Shown here: positions 23,709 through 35,199 of the stretch, in pieces
Layout of the letters: every line of letters begins with the position of its first letter
How positions within the stretch are numbered: the stretch's first letter is position 1
Assembly: GCA_035578905.1 (NCBI GenBank)
Contig: JAQJVL010000521.1
Location: 248,001-312,000, forward strand
From: Stictocephala bisonia
Taxonomy: Eukaryota > Arthropoda > Insecta > Hemiptera > Membracidae
Length of the DNA stretch: 64,000 bases
Direction: 5' to 3'
The notes under the pieces: generated by a model
What the model saw: only the letters and a program-made list of their open reading frames with translations
What the model was told of the DNA's origin: nothing
Database searches by the model: none
Translations under genes and position numbers: made by a program

Positions 23709-23805
23709 TTGCCTGATAAAGTGTGGGAGGATATAAGTTGATCTTAGGGCAAGCATACAGCCTCTGGATGAGTTGCTCCTCTTCTTCTTTGGTCAGAACG
23801 ATCAT
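23709..23805 (-). CDS. First coding exon of the unrecognised 540-aa protein
   Basis: After an acceptor (ccttaacag) the minus strand reads a 32-codon exon beginning MIVLTKEEEEQLIQRLY and ending PPTLYQA plus one base, at donor A|GTAAGC. The phase-1 end fits the two leading bases of the exon at 18070, producing an Ile codon and a continuous frame. An alternative GC donor (CAG|GCAAGT) four bases upstream would give the wrong phase. The ATG at 23805 follows the acceptor directly, so a 5' UTR exon upstream is likely. It is also possible that the frame starts further upstream, since the codon before it is not a stop. Confidence 0.6.
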
Positions 23806-24189
23806 TCTCTGTTAAGGGACAGGTTTGAAGAAGTGAGTTATGGGTTATTATAACTTAATATGACTTAAAAATTAATTTAACTTTGAAGTGAATCTTAAAG
23901 CAAAAAAACACTAATATATGGTAAGTAAACTACGGTATAACTTAGGGCCTGCTTTTGTAGAAAAGTGATGCCTTTGAAAGTTTACTTCCTCAAAGGTATG
24001 AAATGATGGAAAATGAAGGTGACAGAATGATAATGGTTATGTAAAAGGAAGCATACAACATAAAACTAGGAAATCTGTAATAAAATATCAAGTCCAAAGC
24101 TCTTTGAAATATCATAAAATCTAAAGCTAAACAAACTATCTGGTAGCTTAAAAGTAATACATAAATAGAAATTATATAATACATTCTGA

Positions 24190-24510
24190 CATGAGAAAAC
24201 GACTAATATTTTACAGACACGTCAAAAGAATAAAACCTAGTAAGTTAACAAAAAAAAAATTGTAGACGTTTATGAAAACCGAAGTATGGCCAAAACAGAA
24301 ACAATTGAATGGATAGCTGCAGTAAAAGATCTAAAAATAGCAGATATAACACAAACATACATTTTAAATAGAACACCTTTAGAAAAAAGGTTATTGGTTG
24401 AAAGTTGGCCAGAGGGATACAGGAAAAAGAAGAGGAACTTCTTGGTCCGAAGAAAGAAATGAAACAAGTCTGGTAAAATAATGAAACCAGTTTGGACACA
24501 AAGAAAGTCT
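24190..24510 (+). pseudogene. C-terminal remnant of a non-LTR reverse transcriptase
   Basis: The plus strand reads RKRLIFYRHVKRIKPSKLTK, later DLKIADIT and LEKRLLVESWPEGYRKKKR, then KPVWTQRKS. This pattern (a roughly RRL-FGH-R core followed by a basic ERMK-W--RK-like end) is typical of the extreme C terminus of insect LINE RTs. Several stops. Only this end is left. Confidence 0.5.
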
Positions 24511-24596
24511 AATCTATCAAATCAGCATTGATTGTGCTTCACGTGGTCTGATTGGGCCCATATGTGAATAATATATATACAGTACATACATATACT

Positions 24597-24635
24597 AGCT
24601 GTTTACCCGTGCTTTGCTACGGGATTAACATATAA
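24597..24635 (+). repeat. Interspersed motif ctagctgttacccgtgctttgc
   Basis: ctagctgtttacccgtgctt resembles the ends of the two repeats at the right edge of the window (near 63710 and 63970, ctagctgcacccgcccgctt). This motif type is common at transposon ends in arthropods; I cannot assign the family. Confidence 0.4.
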
Positions 24636-24726
24636 GTAGTAATGCTTCAGTTTATTTTAATATTACATTTAAATAAGCATAATTTATCATTCTTCAAATC
24701 AGCTCGTTTCTTACTGGATATATAAT

Positions 24727-24801
24727 TTAATGTTATAAGATGAAACAAAGACTCCAGTAAAAAAATTATTAACTGGAGTTTGTTTCATCTTATAACATTA
24801 A
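24727..24801. repeat. Near-perfect inverted repeat (hairpin)
   Basis: ttaatgttataagatgaaac and its reverse complement, each extended by actccagt, give arms of about 30 bp with a 2-bp interruption around a 13-base loop. It could be a very short MITE or a hairpin precursor. Confidence 0.7.
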
Positions 24802-24902
24802 AAGCATAATTTATCCTATTTCAAAAGTGTTTATTTTATTTGTTTTTATCTAATAGATGATGACGGTGTCAAATAAAGTAAGTAATTACATTATCATTGA
24901 AA

Positions 24903-25720
24903 CTAAATAGGCCACTTTGGTGTGGAGCCATTAAGTTGGAAGTAAATGAAACAATTCCACAAACCTTTAGGGAAGTGAACTCTACAACTTCCCAAAGTTA
25001 CATGATTTTTCGATGAGTGATGCATAAAGGACAAACACACATAAACTTTAAGGGATGTGTTTATGTAGTATCCATCTTCTCCACGGCAGAGCATGACTGG
25101 GTATTGTAGAGTATCATAAGAACGACGTGTTCCGCTGATTCGCACTTTCCTATTATCTCTGGTGTGCAGAACGATATCTCTCGGTTCAAACTTCTGGCCC
25201 ACAATCAAAAACGTGACTTCCTTGGTAGTGAGAGCATTGAAGCGGCTTGTGCACACTCATTAGTATCTTCACCATTTATTACTATTTTTTACTTTTTTAT
25301 TACAATTTTTACTATTACTATTATTACTTTTACTATTACTATTTTACCATCGGGAATGAACTCAATAGCATCTTTGAAGTCCTGAGTATACCGATTATGT
25401 TCATGCAGCAACTCCTGCAGTTGACCAACCAGCGCAGGTTTAACTCCTGGGAAGTTGCCGTATAGTATTCTTCTCAGTGTCATCTCCAACAAAATGTACT
25501 TGTAGGAATGCAGGCTGCTGTTTAGTAACTGGCATGAAGCTCCCAATTCTATGGTAAGCCTGACCTTGAATGTCGGAATAAACTTATCCTCAGCAAAACA
25601 ACTGTATACACTGAGGAAATGTTTGGAATCTCGGTGCTGGTGGTTCAGGAAATCGCTGGATAAAGGAAATTTGCACTTTCCCATTTTAATTACCTGAACC
25701 TTCATCTTTGGCCAGCGCAA
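24903..25720 (-). pseudogene. Helitron Rep/helicase N-terminal region remnant
   Basis: The minus strand encodes LLHEHNRYTQDFKDAIEFIP, then after a break FNALTTKEVTFLIVGQKFEP, RDIVLHTRDNRKVRISGT, RRSYDTLQYPVMLCRGEDGY. These are characteristic of the Helitron-like N-terminal domain that precedes the HUH replication initiator in animal Helitrons. The frame changes at a (TAATAG)n-like microsatellite (25270-25350). HUH motifs and helicase are absent, so it is a fragment. It lies just upstream of the 540-aa gene on the same strand. Confidence 0.75.
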
Positions 25721-25870
25721 GCTGGATTGACTGCGTCAAATATCATTTCTAAGCTGATCACAACTTTTGTTAGACAATAAAATATATACATCAAATTGAC
25801 TATTTACAATAACTTGTTGGCGCCAGGTTAGTTTAGGCTATTTTTGTCTTTCTCAAAAAATTAACTTAAG

Positions 25871-26883
25871 CTATAGAAGGGATGAAGCTGGAGCCAAGTC
25901 TTCAAATGGGCCCTGAAGTGGTAAGGATCTGAACCCCACAGGCAGATGATTGAAGAGTTTGACTGCGAAAATTGGGTAGCTGTCCTTCTTTTTGTTCAGT
26001 CTGCAGAAAGGAACATTAATATTGGCAGCACTACGTACGTTGTGGTTGTGAAGGGCATCCCTCAAGTCAAAGGAGGCAAGATTGGATTTCACTTCGACAA
26101 GACAAAGGAAGATGTACTGTCCAAAGAGAGTAAAGATGTTATGACGTCTAAAAAGAGGCCTACAATGATCAAGGTGCCCTGCAGATGAGATGATTCGCAC
26201 TGCCCTCTTCTGTAAAATGAGAACATCACTGCAGCCAGCTGCATGTCCCCACAGGATTAAACCATAGCTCAATTGACTGTGGAATAGAGCGTGATACCAT
26301 TGATTATATAAACCTACAATAGATAAACCATCTAATAGGAATATCTGTGCCAGTAATTTTGTTAGTTTGTGTGGCCCGCAACCACAGCTGGTATAAACTG
26401 CATTACATTTACATGGGACTACACTAGCGCTCCACAATGGACCACAAAAACAGCTGATATTTTGAGACTCAAAATTTAACATTGGATGGGAAATCTATTT
26501 GTGTATAAAATCAATGGTGATACACAGTAATGAGATAATCTGTGGTGATCATAGGTTTGAGCCTACGAAGCAGGTAGGTCACTCTTGCAAGTTTGGTGCA
26601 GACCCTGGAAAAGTGACTATTCCAAGTTAGCTCGGAGTCAAGTGTAAATCCTAGAAGCTTAACCTCTGTTAGTTTGGTTGGGTTTTTACGACAAGTTGCA
26701 GATTATTTCTTGCGTCTTGTCCTCGTTAATACTGAACTTATTGGCAGCAAACCATTCCTTAGCTCCAGCAAACCTCTCTGTAGCCGACAACTGAGCCTCT
26801 TCAGGGGATTTGCCACAGGACATAATTGTTGCCTCATCGGTGAACAGTAGTATGTTACCCAGTAGACCGAGGTCGTTGATCAT
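25871..26883 (-). pseudogene. Non-LTR reverse transcriptase pseudogene, 3' half
   Basis: INDLGLLGNILLFTDEATI (active-site box degraded from F/YADD to FTDE) is followed by WFAANKFSINEDKTQ, and after an interruption by LSYGLILWGHAAGCSDVLIL with QKRAVRIISSAGHLDHCRPL. The region at about 26390-26460 does not fit the RT and looks like a small insertion. It lies between the Helitron piece and the OTU piece, so it may be nested in one Helitron. Confidence 0.85.
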
Positions 26884-27505
26884 TATGAGGAACAGAAATC
26901 ATTACTCCAGCACATACCCGCAGCCTCATCTTTCCATTTCTTGGCATGAAAAAAGTGCAATTTATACTGGAGCCAAGAAGAAGTCTTGTCAGAAGCATAG
27001 TTAATTTGGGGGGAGTAGTTATAACCTGACTTTTTTAACATTCCAGGGAAGGAGATATTTTTCAAATCTCGTTTTATTATACTTCTTCATGGTGTGGTCT
27101 TTTATGTAACTTTTGGGTTGTTCTTTCCATATCTTTTCTATGCTGACTCACTGATCTCTGGGTGTTTAGAACTGTATTTTTTTACAGCTTGCTTTCCTGT
27201 TACTATTTATATATACTATTTATAAATATTTTCATAGCATACCTCAATGCAGCATCTCTTGGTTGTCTCTGATGTATGAATTCTGTAAACTATTTCCTTC
27301 AGAATCAGACATAATAATAGAGCGTGTCAAAGAAGCTTAAGGACTTGTATAATGGGTGTAAAATGAGCAGGATGGTTGATAGTCTGTAGTATCAGAGGAT
27401 CTACATAGGTGAAGGAGATGTTGATGTCACAGCAAGTAAGACGTTGAAATGGCCTTCTAAATTGTTTCCCCTGAACCGGAGCTGTTGTTTATCCTTTTTA
27501 TCCTC

Positions 27506-27991
27506 TCAATAATTTGCCAGAGGTTTGCCATCAGGATATACTTCAAACAAATAGGAGAATGTTACCCACCACCTTGAACTATCAACAAGTACCGAAAGTC
27601 TCATATTTGGACATTTCAGATATTTAGTGCAGCTTATTGGATATTTTTGGCTTACCCGGTTCATAATGAACGGTTTTAACCCCTGCCAGTTGTTAGACAC
27701 ATGATTTATGATAGTTACTCGTACCCAAGATTCCACGTTGACTCATACCTCAGATGCTTGAGACGCTAAATTGAATACAATATAAGATATAGAGTAAAAT
27801 AGACATGCACCATCCCCACAAACCTCGATCACATGGTGAGAAACATTCTCGACATCTACAACTATATTCACAACTTGATCATGTCTTGAAAACAGGTAAG
27901 AAAAAAGAATCCGAGCTATATAAAAATGAAAATAATTGAACCTTTCTTCCAAGGAACTGATACATATCAATATCAACGTGTACATAAACAT
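27506..27991 (-). pseudogene. OTU-like cysteine protease remnant
   Basis: VIEVCGDGACLFYSISYIVF carries the OTU catalytic Asp-Gly-x-Cys loop. Further along, in another frame, LFEVYPDGKPLANY matches the region before the OTU His, which I cannot find. Stops and a frame change separate the parts. Some animal Helitrons encode OTU domains, so this may be part of the same element as the Helitron remnant at 24.9-25.7 kb (inference). Confidence 0.6.
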
Positions 27992-27994
27992 TCA

Positions 27995-28340
27995 CTTCAA
28001 TTACACAAACTTCAGAAAGAATTATTTATGTACAACTAAAAACAATTTAAATCAGACTAATTTGCCAACAGATAAAAAATAATACATTAATTAATCATAT
28101 ATTATGTAACAGATTTGGATCATATTTATGTTTTTGTATCAGCTGTTTTAAATAAATTATTAAATTTAATTAATGCAAATGTTATTCTAAGGAAAAAATG
28201 GAACATTTGGGGGGCTGTTTCTAGCGCTTAAGATAGGAATTTTGAGATATCCTTTCTAAGTGGATCTCTATGATACAAAAGCTATCTTCCCTTATAATGT
28301 TATCAAAGTCTGTTCAGTGGTCCTGGAGATTTTCTGATTA
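27995..28340. other. AT-rich DNA without features
   Basis: No gene or repeat recognised. Confidence 0.4.
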
Positions 28341-28358
28341 TGAGTGAGTGGTATTTCA

Positions 28359-28440
28359 CACACACACACACACACATACACGCACGCACACGCACACAGT
28401 GTGCCTCACTGAGCCTAATAATCAATCAATCAATCAATCG
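28359..28440. repeat. (CA)n and (AATC)n simple repeats
   Basis: A (CA)n run at about 28359-28400 is followed by (AATC)n at 28420-28440. The latter reads (GATT)n on the minus strand and is the 3' tail of the retrotransposon that follows. Confidence 0.85.
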
Positions 28441-30235
28441 TTTATTGCCATGTTACATATTACAGTATCGACAAAGTCATAGTACAGCATACATGCTAAG
28501 TCAAAAAATATATCAATAATTTCTTATTTCTATACACAAATAGAATCAAAAATGTCAATGTAAACTCTACAGAACATAATTGTTAAAACACAGATATATT
28601 ATTAATGTTAAAAATCAATGTTTTTCAAGTTGAAAAATTCATCAATAGAATAAAAAGGATTATTCAACAGCCAGGTATAAAGCTTTGTTAAAAATGTTTT
28701 CTCTGTATACTTTTCAATTATAGGTATAAAACAATTATATATCCTCAAACAAATAACCGAGTGACTATTAATAGATTTACTCAATCTATTAAAACCAATA
28801 ATTGCTTGACTTTTTTGCCTTGTATTATAACTATGCACTGTATTATTAAGATGTAGTATATCTTTATTATTAAAAACATAGTTAATTATATCAAATATAT
28901 ATATAGATTAATAATTGTCTGTAATTGCAGTTTAATGAAGATTGGCTTACAATGATCTGTGTTGTGGGATTTGTTAATTATTCTTAAAACCTTTTTTTGT
29001 AAGATAAGGATTTCCGAAATTCTGTTGGCATTACCCCAATATATTAAACCATACCTAATAATTGACTGGAAATAAGAAAAATAGGCAATTTTAACATAGT
29101 TAGAATCAATGCAGGATTGTAGACGCTTCAATAGAAAAATTACCCTTGAGAGCCTACGACTCAAATATTCTACGTGACAATCCCAGGTCAGGTGCCTATC
29201 CAGGAAAATTCCAAGAAATTTCACACTATTGGAATAAGAGAAATCTGACGAACCATCCTCATCTGTATTTTTGGTACTAAATAACACATTTTGTGTTTTT
29301 TCCTGATTTAAAAGGAACCCATTGGAATTAAACCAATCAGAAACAGTTGTCAGTGTACTCTTAGCTAACAATTTAACATCATTGAAGTCTTTATTAATAT
29401 TTAAAATAGTTGTATCGTCCGCGTATAGAACAGTGGGTGTCGGAACAGATGATGGAAGGTCGTTTATAGAGATTAAGAATAAAAAAGGCCCAAGCACTGA
29501 GCCTTGTGGTACTCCAAACGATACTGTAGCTTCTTGTGACCACAGACCATTAATAAGAACTTTTTGTTTTCTATTATTTAAATAAGATTGAAACAAATTT
29601 AGAGCTAAGCCATTAATGCCATAATACTGTAATTTAGATAGAAGATCAGAGTGGTTGACACAGTCAAAAGCTTTGTTCAGATCGCAAAATGTGATCTGAG
29701 CAAAACATTTATCTTCAAAAGCTTTTTTGATTTCTCTTAAGAGTTTATCCATTGCGTGTGACGTAGATTTACCGCTCCGAAAACCAAATTGTGAGTTGCT
29801 TAGAATATTATTTTCCTCAAAGAAGGAACTAATCTGATCAAATACCAACATCTCAAACAATTTAGATATAATTGGAATTACTGATATAGGTCGATAATTT
29901 TCGGGTTTGTATTTAGAACCCTTTTTATAGACAGGACAAACACGTGATATTTTCAATTGATTTGGATAATATCCCTCCCTGATACATAGATTGATACAAT
30001 TTGTTAATGGTTCAGCAATACTAATTATAATAGTTTTCAAAAGATTGTTTGACATATTATATATATCATTGCTGTCTGACCTACTCAACCTCTTAGCTGC
30101 ATTTATGACGTGATCAATAGAAATTGTTTTGAATTCAAAGTGTGTTGGGGGTACAGTGCTCTGTTGCAAGCTAATTCTAATTCCTCCCAAGCTAATGCTA
30201 GCTAATTCCTCCGTTACGAGTGTAGGGAGCACTCT
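28420..30235 (-). mobile_element. 5'-truncated Jockey/CR1-type retrotransposon with GATT tail
   Basis: RT coding sequence, a 3' UTR ending caataaac and a (GATT)n tail are present; the endonuclease and ORF1 are missing, the usual result of incomplete reverse transcription. The upstream edge abuts a perfect 17-bp palindrome (30239-30280). Confidence 0.8.
28608..30232 (-). pseudogene. Nearly intact reverse transcriptase, one frameshift
   Basis: A 448-codon frame covers most of the RT: SRSDSNDIYNMSNNLL, YRPISVIPIISKLFE, QFGFRSGKSTSHAMD, TFCDLNKAFDCVNHSDLL, FGVPQGSVLGPFLFLISIND, the catalytic YADDTTIL (residues about 270-277) and FLGIFLDRHLTWD. The frame is lost in a TATATATA run near 28890. The rest (HSYNTRQK to the stop at 28608) continues in a shifted frame. 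Apart from that indel I see no damage, so truncation occurred at insertion and decay is recent. Confidence 0.88.
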
Positions 30236-30238
30236 GAA

Positions 30239-30280
30239 ACAATATGATCCATTGTTTGGATAGACAATGGATCATATTGT
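30239..30280. repeat. Perfect 17-bp palindrome at the retrotransposon 5' junction
   Basis: acaatatgatccattgt is followed by an 8-base spacer and its exact reverse complement acaatggatcatattgt. It lies at the truncated 5' end of the adjacent element. Confidence 0.9.
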
Positions 30281-30289
30281 CACTTGACT

Positions 30290-30475
30290 GATCTGGTGTG
30301 AATCACTATTTAAGGGGTGATGTTGTTCGCATCCATAGCAAATTTTTAAGCTGTACATACCCCTGGGTATTTCTAAACAATCAAAAAAACGGAGGGCGGG
30401 GTTGTCACGAATTTGTGATCTCCCAGCTATGACAGCTACCACACAAAATGGACGCAACTTTAAATACGGTATTGC
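30290..30475 (+). repeat. Unclassified interspersed repeat U1, copy 1
   Basis: Shares an ordered series of matches (tgttcgcatcc, ttaagctgtacat, acaa, tcacgaatttgtg, ccagc, tgacagctacc) with 43500-43665 in the same orientation. No coding capacity or terminal structure is obvious. Confidence 0.5.
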
Positions 30476-30960
30476 GCTTAATTTTTTTACATTCTCCTGT
30501 ATGCGTTAGTATAGAGAAAGTATTGTGATCGTCCAAAAAAAATTTCTTCAAGTTGGTCTAAAAATCCATTTTAGGATCTCCTGAACCCAAAAAAGTGGTT
30601 TTTTTAAAACAAGATTTTGGTGTCTGTCTGTATGTGTGTATATGCAGTTCTCTGGAGACCAAGCGAATGGATCACTTTTTATGAAATTTGGTATGTAGGT
30701 GTATTTAGCCAATATCTCGAGACTATTTTTTAACTTAGTCTAAAAAATAGTCTAAAAAAAGATAGGCTCCATTTACTGTAGTAGAGCATTTTTACCAAAT
30801 CTACATATTTTCTAAATTCATAAAGAAGATTGCACTTTAAAGGATGCTGCTCCAGCTGGACCATCATGATCTCATAACAAAATCTCAGCATAGGTGTTTT
30901 AAAGGAAAATCCACAATCAGCGCCATTATAAACTTGATTAATATATCATAGACAAACTTT
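30476..30960 (+). other. Probable transposon-derived non-coding DNA
   Basis: The stretch around 30620-30720 (tctgtctgtatgtgtgta, gaaatttggtatgtagg) has the style of widespread arthropod transposon sequence and is loosely similar to 40115-40260. No ORF is supported. Confidence 0.35.
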
Positions 30961-30984
30961 TACCAGCATAATACTATATACCAG

Positions 30985-31085
30985 CAGTGCTTTTAAATTT
31001 TAGTAAAGCTTTTTACTGCTTAGGACATGAGCTGATTCTTGAGAAACTATCAACACTAGAATGCAGTAAGAGACTGGATAGCCAG
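30985..31085 (+). pseudogene. Short reverse transcriptase fragment
   Basis: VLLNFSKAFYCLGHELILEK resembles the RT motif FSKAFDxVxHxxLLxKL with the catalytic Asp changed to Tyr. Too short to place in a family. Confidence 0.4.
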
Positions 31086-31731
31086 CCATCAATAACTCAA
31101 GAACGTCTTAAGTCACTTGGAATGTTAGCAATTGATTACAGTCTTGCATTAAGCCTTGACATCAGTGATTTAATTGTAAAATTCTCAATGATCAAAGTCT
31201 GAAAAATGTAGCTTTCATTCTTTCAATAAACTATCAGAACTCAGAAACTACAATGCAACATATAACCTCTATTTATGTGTACATGGTTTTTAGCTTTGAA
31301 TTTGAATTTAAGTTGTTTTTAGTAAGCTATTAGTAAGACCAATTTTTGTGAAATTACACTTTTTTCTTTACAAACATGCTTTTTTTTGCTTTGCTTACTT
31401 CATTTTTACCCAATGGTTGTTTCTTCTACTTTTAAATATCTCAATCATAAAATTAGGATGTGTTCTCAACGTATTGGAACACAGATATAATAATACAAAT
31501 AAATGCATCAATACATATTCAATATGCTTAGCCATTAATATACTCATAACAATTAACTTCATTTTTTGGTAATAAGAGGGGGGCCCATCAATAAAGCAAC
31601 GGGGCCCACAGAATGATTTGGGGGCCTGCAATGGGCTGCAAGGAGCAAAGACAGTTAACCATGCTGCTGTTGAGTCTCATAAGGTAAGGTGAAGAGGAAC
31701 ATCTGAGTTCAATCTTAGCATCGTCTTGGTA

Positions 31732-32445
31732 TAGTAAAACCTCAGGAGTCCGACACATTGTGGTCTGCAGGGTTATCAAAATTCATAAGATGCCGATCGT
31801 CAAGATATGAGCAATAGCCCAATAGCCAAGGCAACTAAGAGAACTACAGCTTTTACTTGGAATCCAGACTACATAGTATTGGTCTGATTTTCAGCTAACT
31901 GACAATCCTGAAACTCACTTCTCTTCCTTACACAACATATAAACCTTGACTGCCATCCAACATAGACACCCCAGACTTCTCGACTTCGATGACAACCATT
32001 GAGCGAACACCATGTCGGTATTAAGAGGACCGAGTATAAAGCCCTCAATACTTTAAGGAGATTTTAAGGAATGTATTGTAAACACGAAAGAAAAAAATGA
32101 GTTTTATAAGGAAATTGTACTGTATTTTTTCATGAATAGTTAAAAATATTTTTAATAAACAAGCTATTCATTACTGTAACAATGTATGGCCTGCTGAACT
32201 ATTATGGAGTTACAGTATGTAGTTATTGAGTGTGGACAGAACAATACTTTCAAGGTACAGCAAATTAATCTGTAAAAGATTGCTAATTTTTAACTGTTAT
32301 TCACTTTAACGTTGATATTTTGTTGATCCACACCAACCTGAAACATGCGCACAGACAATTATTTTGTCACGTAACGGTGCCATGATCATTGTAAAAGTAT
32401 AAGGACTGTACAAGTATCAAGTATCGAACCATCGAGGTTCTACTG
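31732..32445. mobile_element. Possible pogo/Tigger-type non-autonomous element
   Basis: The left end tagtaaaacctcaggagtcc and the reverse complement of the right end, cagtagaacctcgatggttc, resemble each other and the CAGTAxAACCTCG termini of pogo-type elements. A TA precedes the left end. No transposase frame is readable. A 29-bp stretch at about 31776-31810 matches the tail part of the S1 SINE. Confidence 0.4.
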
Positions 32446-33820
32446 CACTTCAAAAACAGGCAATAAAACACTTGATGACCTGAAGTCAACAGACAGCTGC
32501 AGAGAAACTTCCAAGTCTTTAAAAGCTTATGATTGGTGTAGCTACTCTGCAGTCACTAAGACAGTTCAATTAGAACTACCAAGAGCTAAAGACTCTCATT
32601 CTCACACGATCGAAGAGGAATACCAACTTCCTGCACACCTTATTATCCAATGCAGGATGACTCTACAGCAACCTGTCATACCTGGGAGAGAGAGTACAAG
32701 AAAAGCCTCCAAGGCTGGCTGATAGAGAGACCTAATTACAAGCATGAAAGAATAATTATACTCAATAAATACTTCTATAAGGTAAGGTAAAAGACCAGAA
32801 GAGTAAAGTTAATCAGTCAATGTCATGGGTGAGAATTTTTCTCTACGCGTGACAATATTTGTTCCATCAACTACGTAACCGATGATGGTTAATATCCTTG
32901 CTATTTACAAGTCTAAAAAGAAATCTGGCTTTTTATTCTTTACATTTTAATAATTTGCTCTTGTTATTAATATATTTTGTATACCCTTAGTAATAATCTT
33001 TACAGTTTTATATTTATTATATTAAGACACCAACTTTCAAGGCATGGGCAAGTGGATTACAAATGAGTGTGATGAATGTAAATGAAAAAGCCTGTGCCTG
33101 TAGTTCTTTTTATTAATTGAGGTCAACTGATTCTTATAAAGCCCATTCAGTATAACCCAATAATCAGGATAACTACAGGGTTTTTTCACAACTACAATTT
33201 CAAAGCAATTTATGCATAGTGATAAAATATATATTTCAAAAACTAATATCAAGAACACTTTTGAAACATGAGTCAGTAATCTTCAAAATGGAAAAACGTA
33301 AACTGTTGCGTTCTATGTTTCAGCAGTTATTCCCTTCAAGAATGAAAGGTTTTACTCCACAAGAATATTTTGTAACTTATTAAAACATGAAAATATTAAT
33401 CTCGCAAGTATTAGAGTGTTATAATGCAAATACATTGCACAGCTCACCAGCTAAGACATTGTTGGCAAAGAACTGGCAAACATTTGTTGTATGAATTATT
33501 TTATCATTTTCAATTTATATCAGTGATTCAAATTTTTAGTTTTTAAAATAAATCAGTACATTGATCAAGTTACCGAAATTGGATAGAAAATAATTTAATA
33601 GATGTGTATAAAAAAGATTATATATTTTTTTTAAATTTGTAGTTATTTGTTTTTAAACCATATTTTTTAGTTCATTTAGTATATCCTTGGTGCATTCAAT
33701 CAGGTTAAAACCAATTATTGTATTGAGGCTAATTGTAACAAAACAATTTATATGTTTAGTTAAATTTTGTAGATTAATATGATTTTATAATATGCTTTGA
33801 GCTGAATTGGAAAGGAATGA
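32446..33820. other. AT-rich DNA without recognised genes
   Basis: No exon, RNA gene or repeat family could be supported. Confidence 0.45.
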
Positions 33821-34517
33821 TAATTAGTACAACTGAGGATAGGACGGGAATTAGAGTGATCACAATAAAGAGAACAGATGTTTCAACGGGTAATTAGTAC
33901 AACTGAGGATAGGACGGGAATTAGAGTGATCACAATAAAGAGAACAGATGTTTCAACAGGTAATTAGTACAACTGAGGATTGGATGGGAATTAGAGTGAT
34001 CACAATAAAGAGAACAGATGTTTCAACAGGTAATTAGTACAACTGAGGATTGGATGGGAATTAGAGTGATCACAATAAAGAGAACAGATGTTTCAACAGG
34101 TAGTTAGTACAACTGAGGATTGGACGGGAATTAGAGTGATCACAATAAAGAACAGATGTTTCAACAGGTAGTTAGTACAACTGAGGATTGGATGGGAATT
34201 AGAGTGATCACAATAAAGAGAACAGATGTTTCAACAGGTAATTAGTACAACTGAGGATAGGACGGGAATTAGAGTGATCACAATAAAGAGAACAGATGTT
34301 TCAACAGGTAATTAGTACAACTGAGGATTGGACGGGAATTAGAGTGATCACAATAAAGAGAACAGATGTTTCAACAGGTAATTAGTACAACTGAGGATTG
34401 GACAGGAATTAGAGTTATCACAATAAAGAGAACAGATGTTTCAACAGGTAATTAGTACAACTGAGGATTGGATGGGAATTAGAGTGATCACAATAAAGAG
34501 AACAGATCTGTAAACAG
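33821..34517 (+). repeat. 70-bp tandem repeat, ten copies
   Basis: Units start at 33821, 33891, 33961, 34031, 34101 and so on, beginning taattagtacaactgagg. They are 95% or more alike, with variation mainly at agga/tgga/tgac and one unit missing 2 bp. Each unit carries the palindrome gtgatcac. The array is homogeneous, so it arose or was homogenised recently. Confidence 0.97.
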
Positions 34518-34645
34518 GTAAATAATTTTTATTTTTCATAACTATAACATTTTTGGCACTAAATTCATAATTAGATTACATCATAATTTATGATTTCCCA
34601 TGCACAGTAACCATATGCAACAAACGGTCAAACCAGCCAATAAAC

Positions 34646-34733
34646 AGCCTTTCACATCTTCAATACACAGCCTTTCACATCTTCAATACACAGCCTTTCA
34701 CATCTTCAATACACAGCCTTTCACATCTTTTAA
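34646..34733 (+). repeat. 23-bp tandem repeat, four copies
   Basis: acagcctttcacatcttcaa followed by tac, repeated almost exactly. Confidence 0.93.
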
Positions 34734-35007
34734 AAACAAACTTCTGAATTCGTTGTAGCCAGTGGTAACTGACATATATAACAATCTGATTTATAATAAA
34801 TCCTCAAACGGCTTTTCCACTGTTACATTTACAAGATGTTTTCATCCTGGATAGTGCTGCTCACCTTAATCATATGCCACTAAGTATCTCACGCACTGCC
34901 CCATCTCAAGAATTAAAATAAACATATTTTGTTGCTTTACTAGATCACCTTTCTAAAACATTTCAAGACGTGTTATTCATATTCCAAAACTAGGTGGACT
35001 GTCAAAA

Positions 35008-35195
35008 ATATTTATTTATTCTTAAGACACTGATCGTCAAGATATGGGCGAATATGAATTTATGATGAGTGTGTATGAGTGAATGAAGTCTTTGTCATAA
35101 ACTAAGACCAACTATTCCTTATTAAGTGTCATTAAATAATAGCCCGATGACAAATAAACAGCAGATGGCTATAAGCTGATCTCTTTCAAAATTTG
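35008..35195 (-). mobile_element. SINE family S1, copy 3 (5'-truncated)
   Basis: Minus-strand copy of the S1 body: cactgatcgtcaagatatgg near the tail end, then the matches to the forms at 5.3 and 51.3 kb up to the tcagct region. The tail side has (TATT)n. The tRNA-like head is missing. Confidence 0.8.
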
Positions 35196-35199
35196 TTGT

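Noticed and set aside
23713..23716. GC-AG intron donor (CAG|GCAAGT)
   Set aside because: It matches the GC-donor consensus, but the resulting phase does not fit the next exon; the GTAAGC donor four bases downstream does.
33821..34517. CRISPR-like array
   Set aside because: Tandem units adjoin directly without unique spacers and the DNA is eukaryotic.
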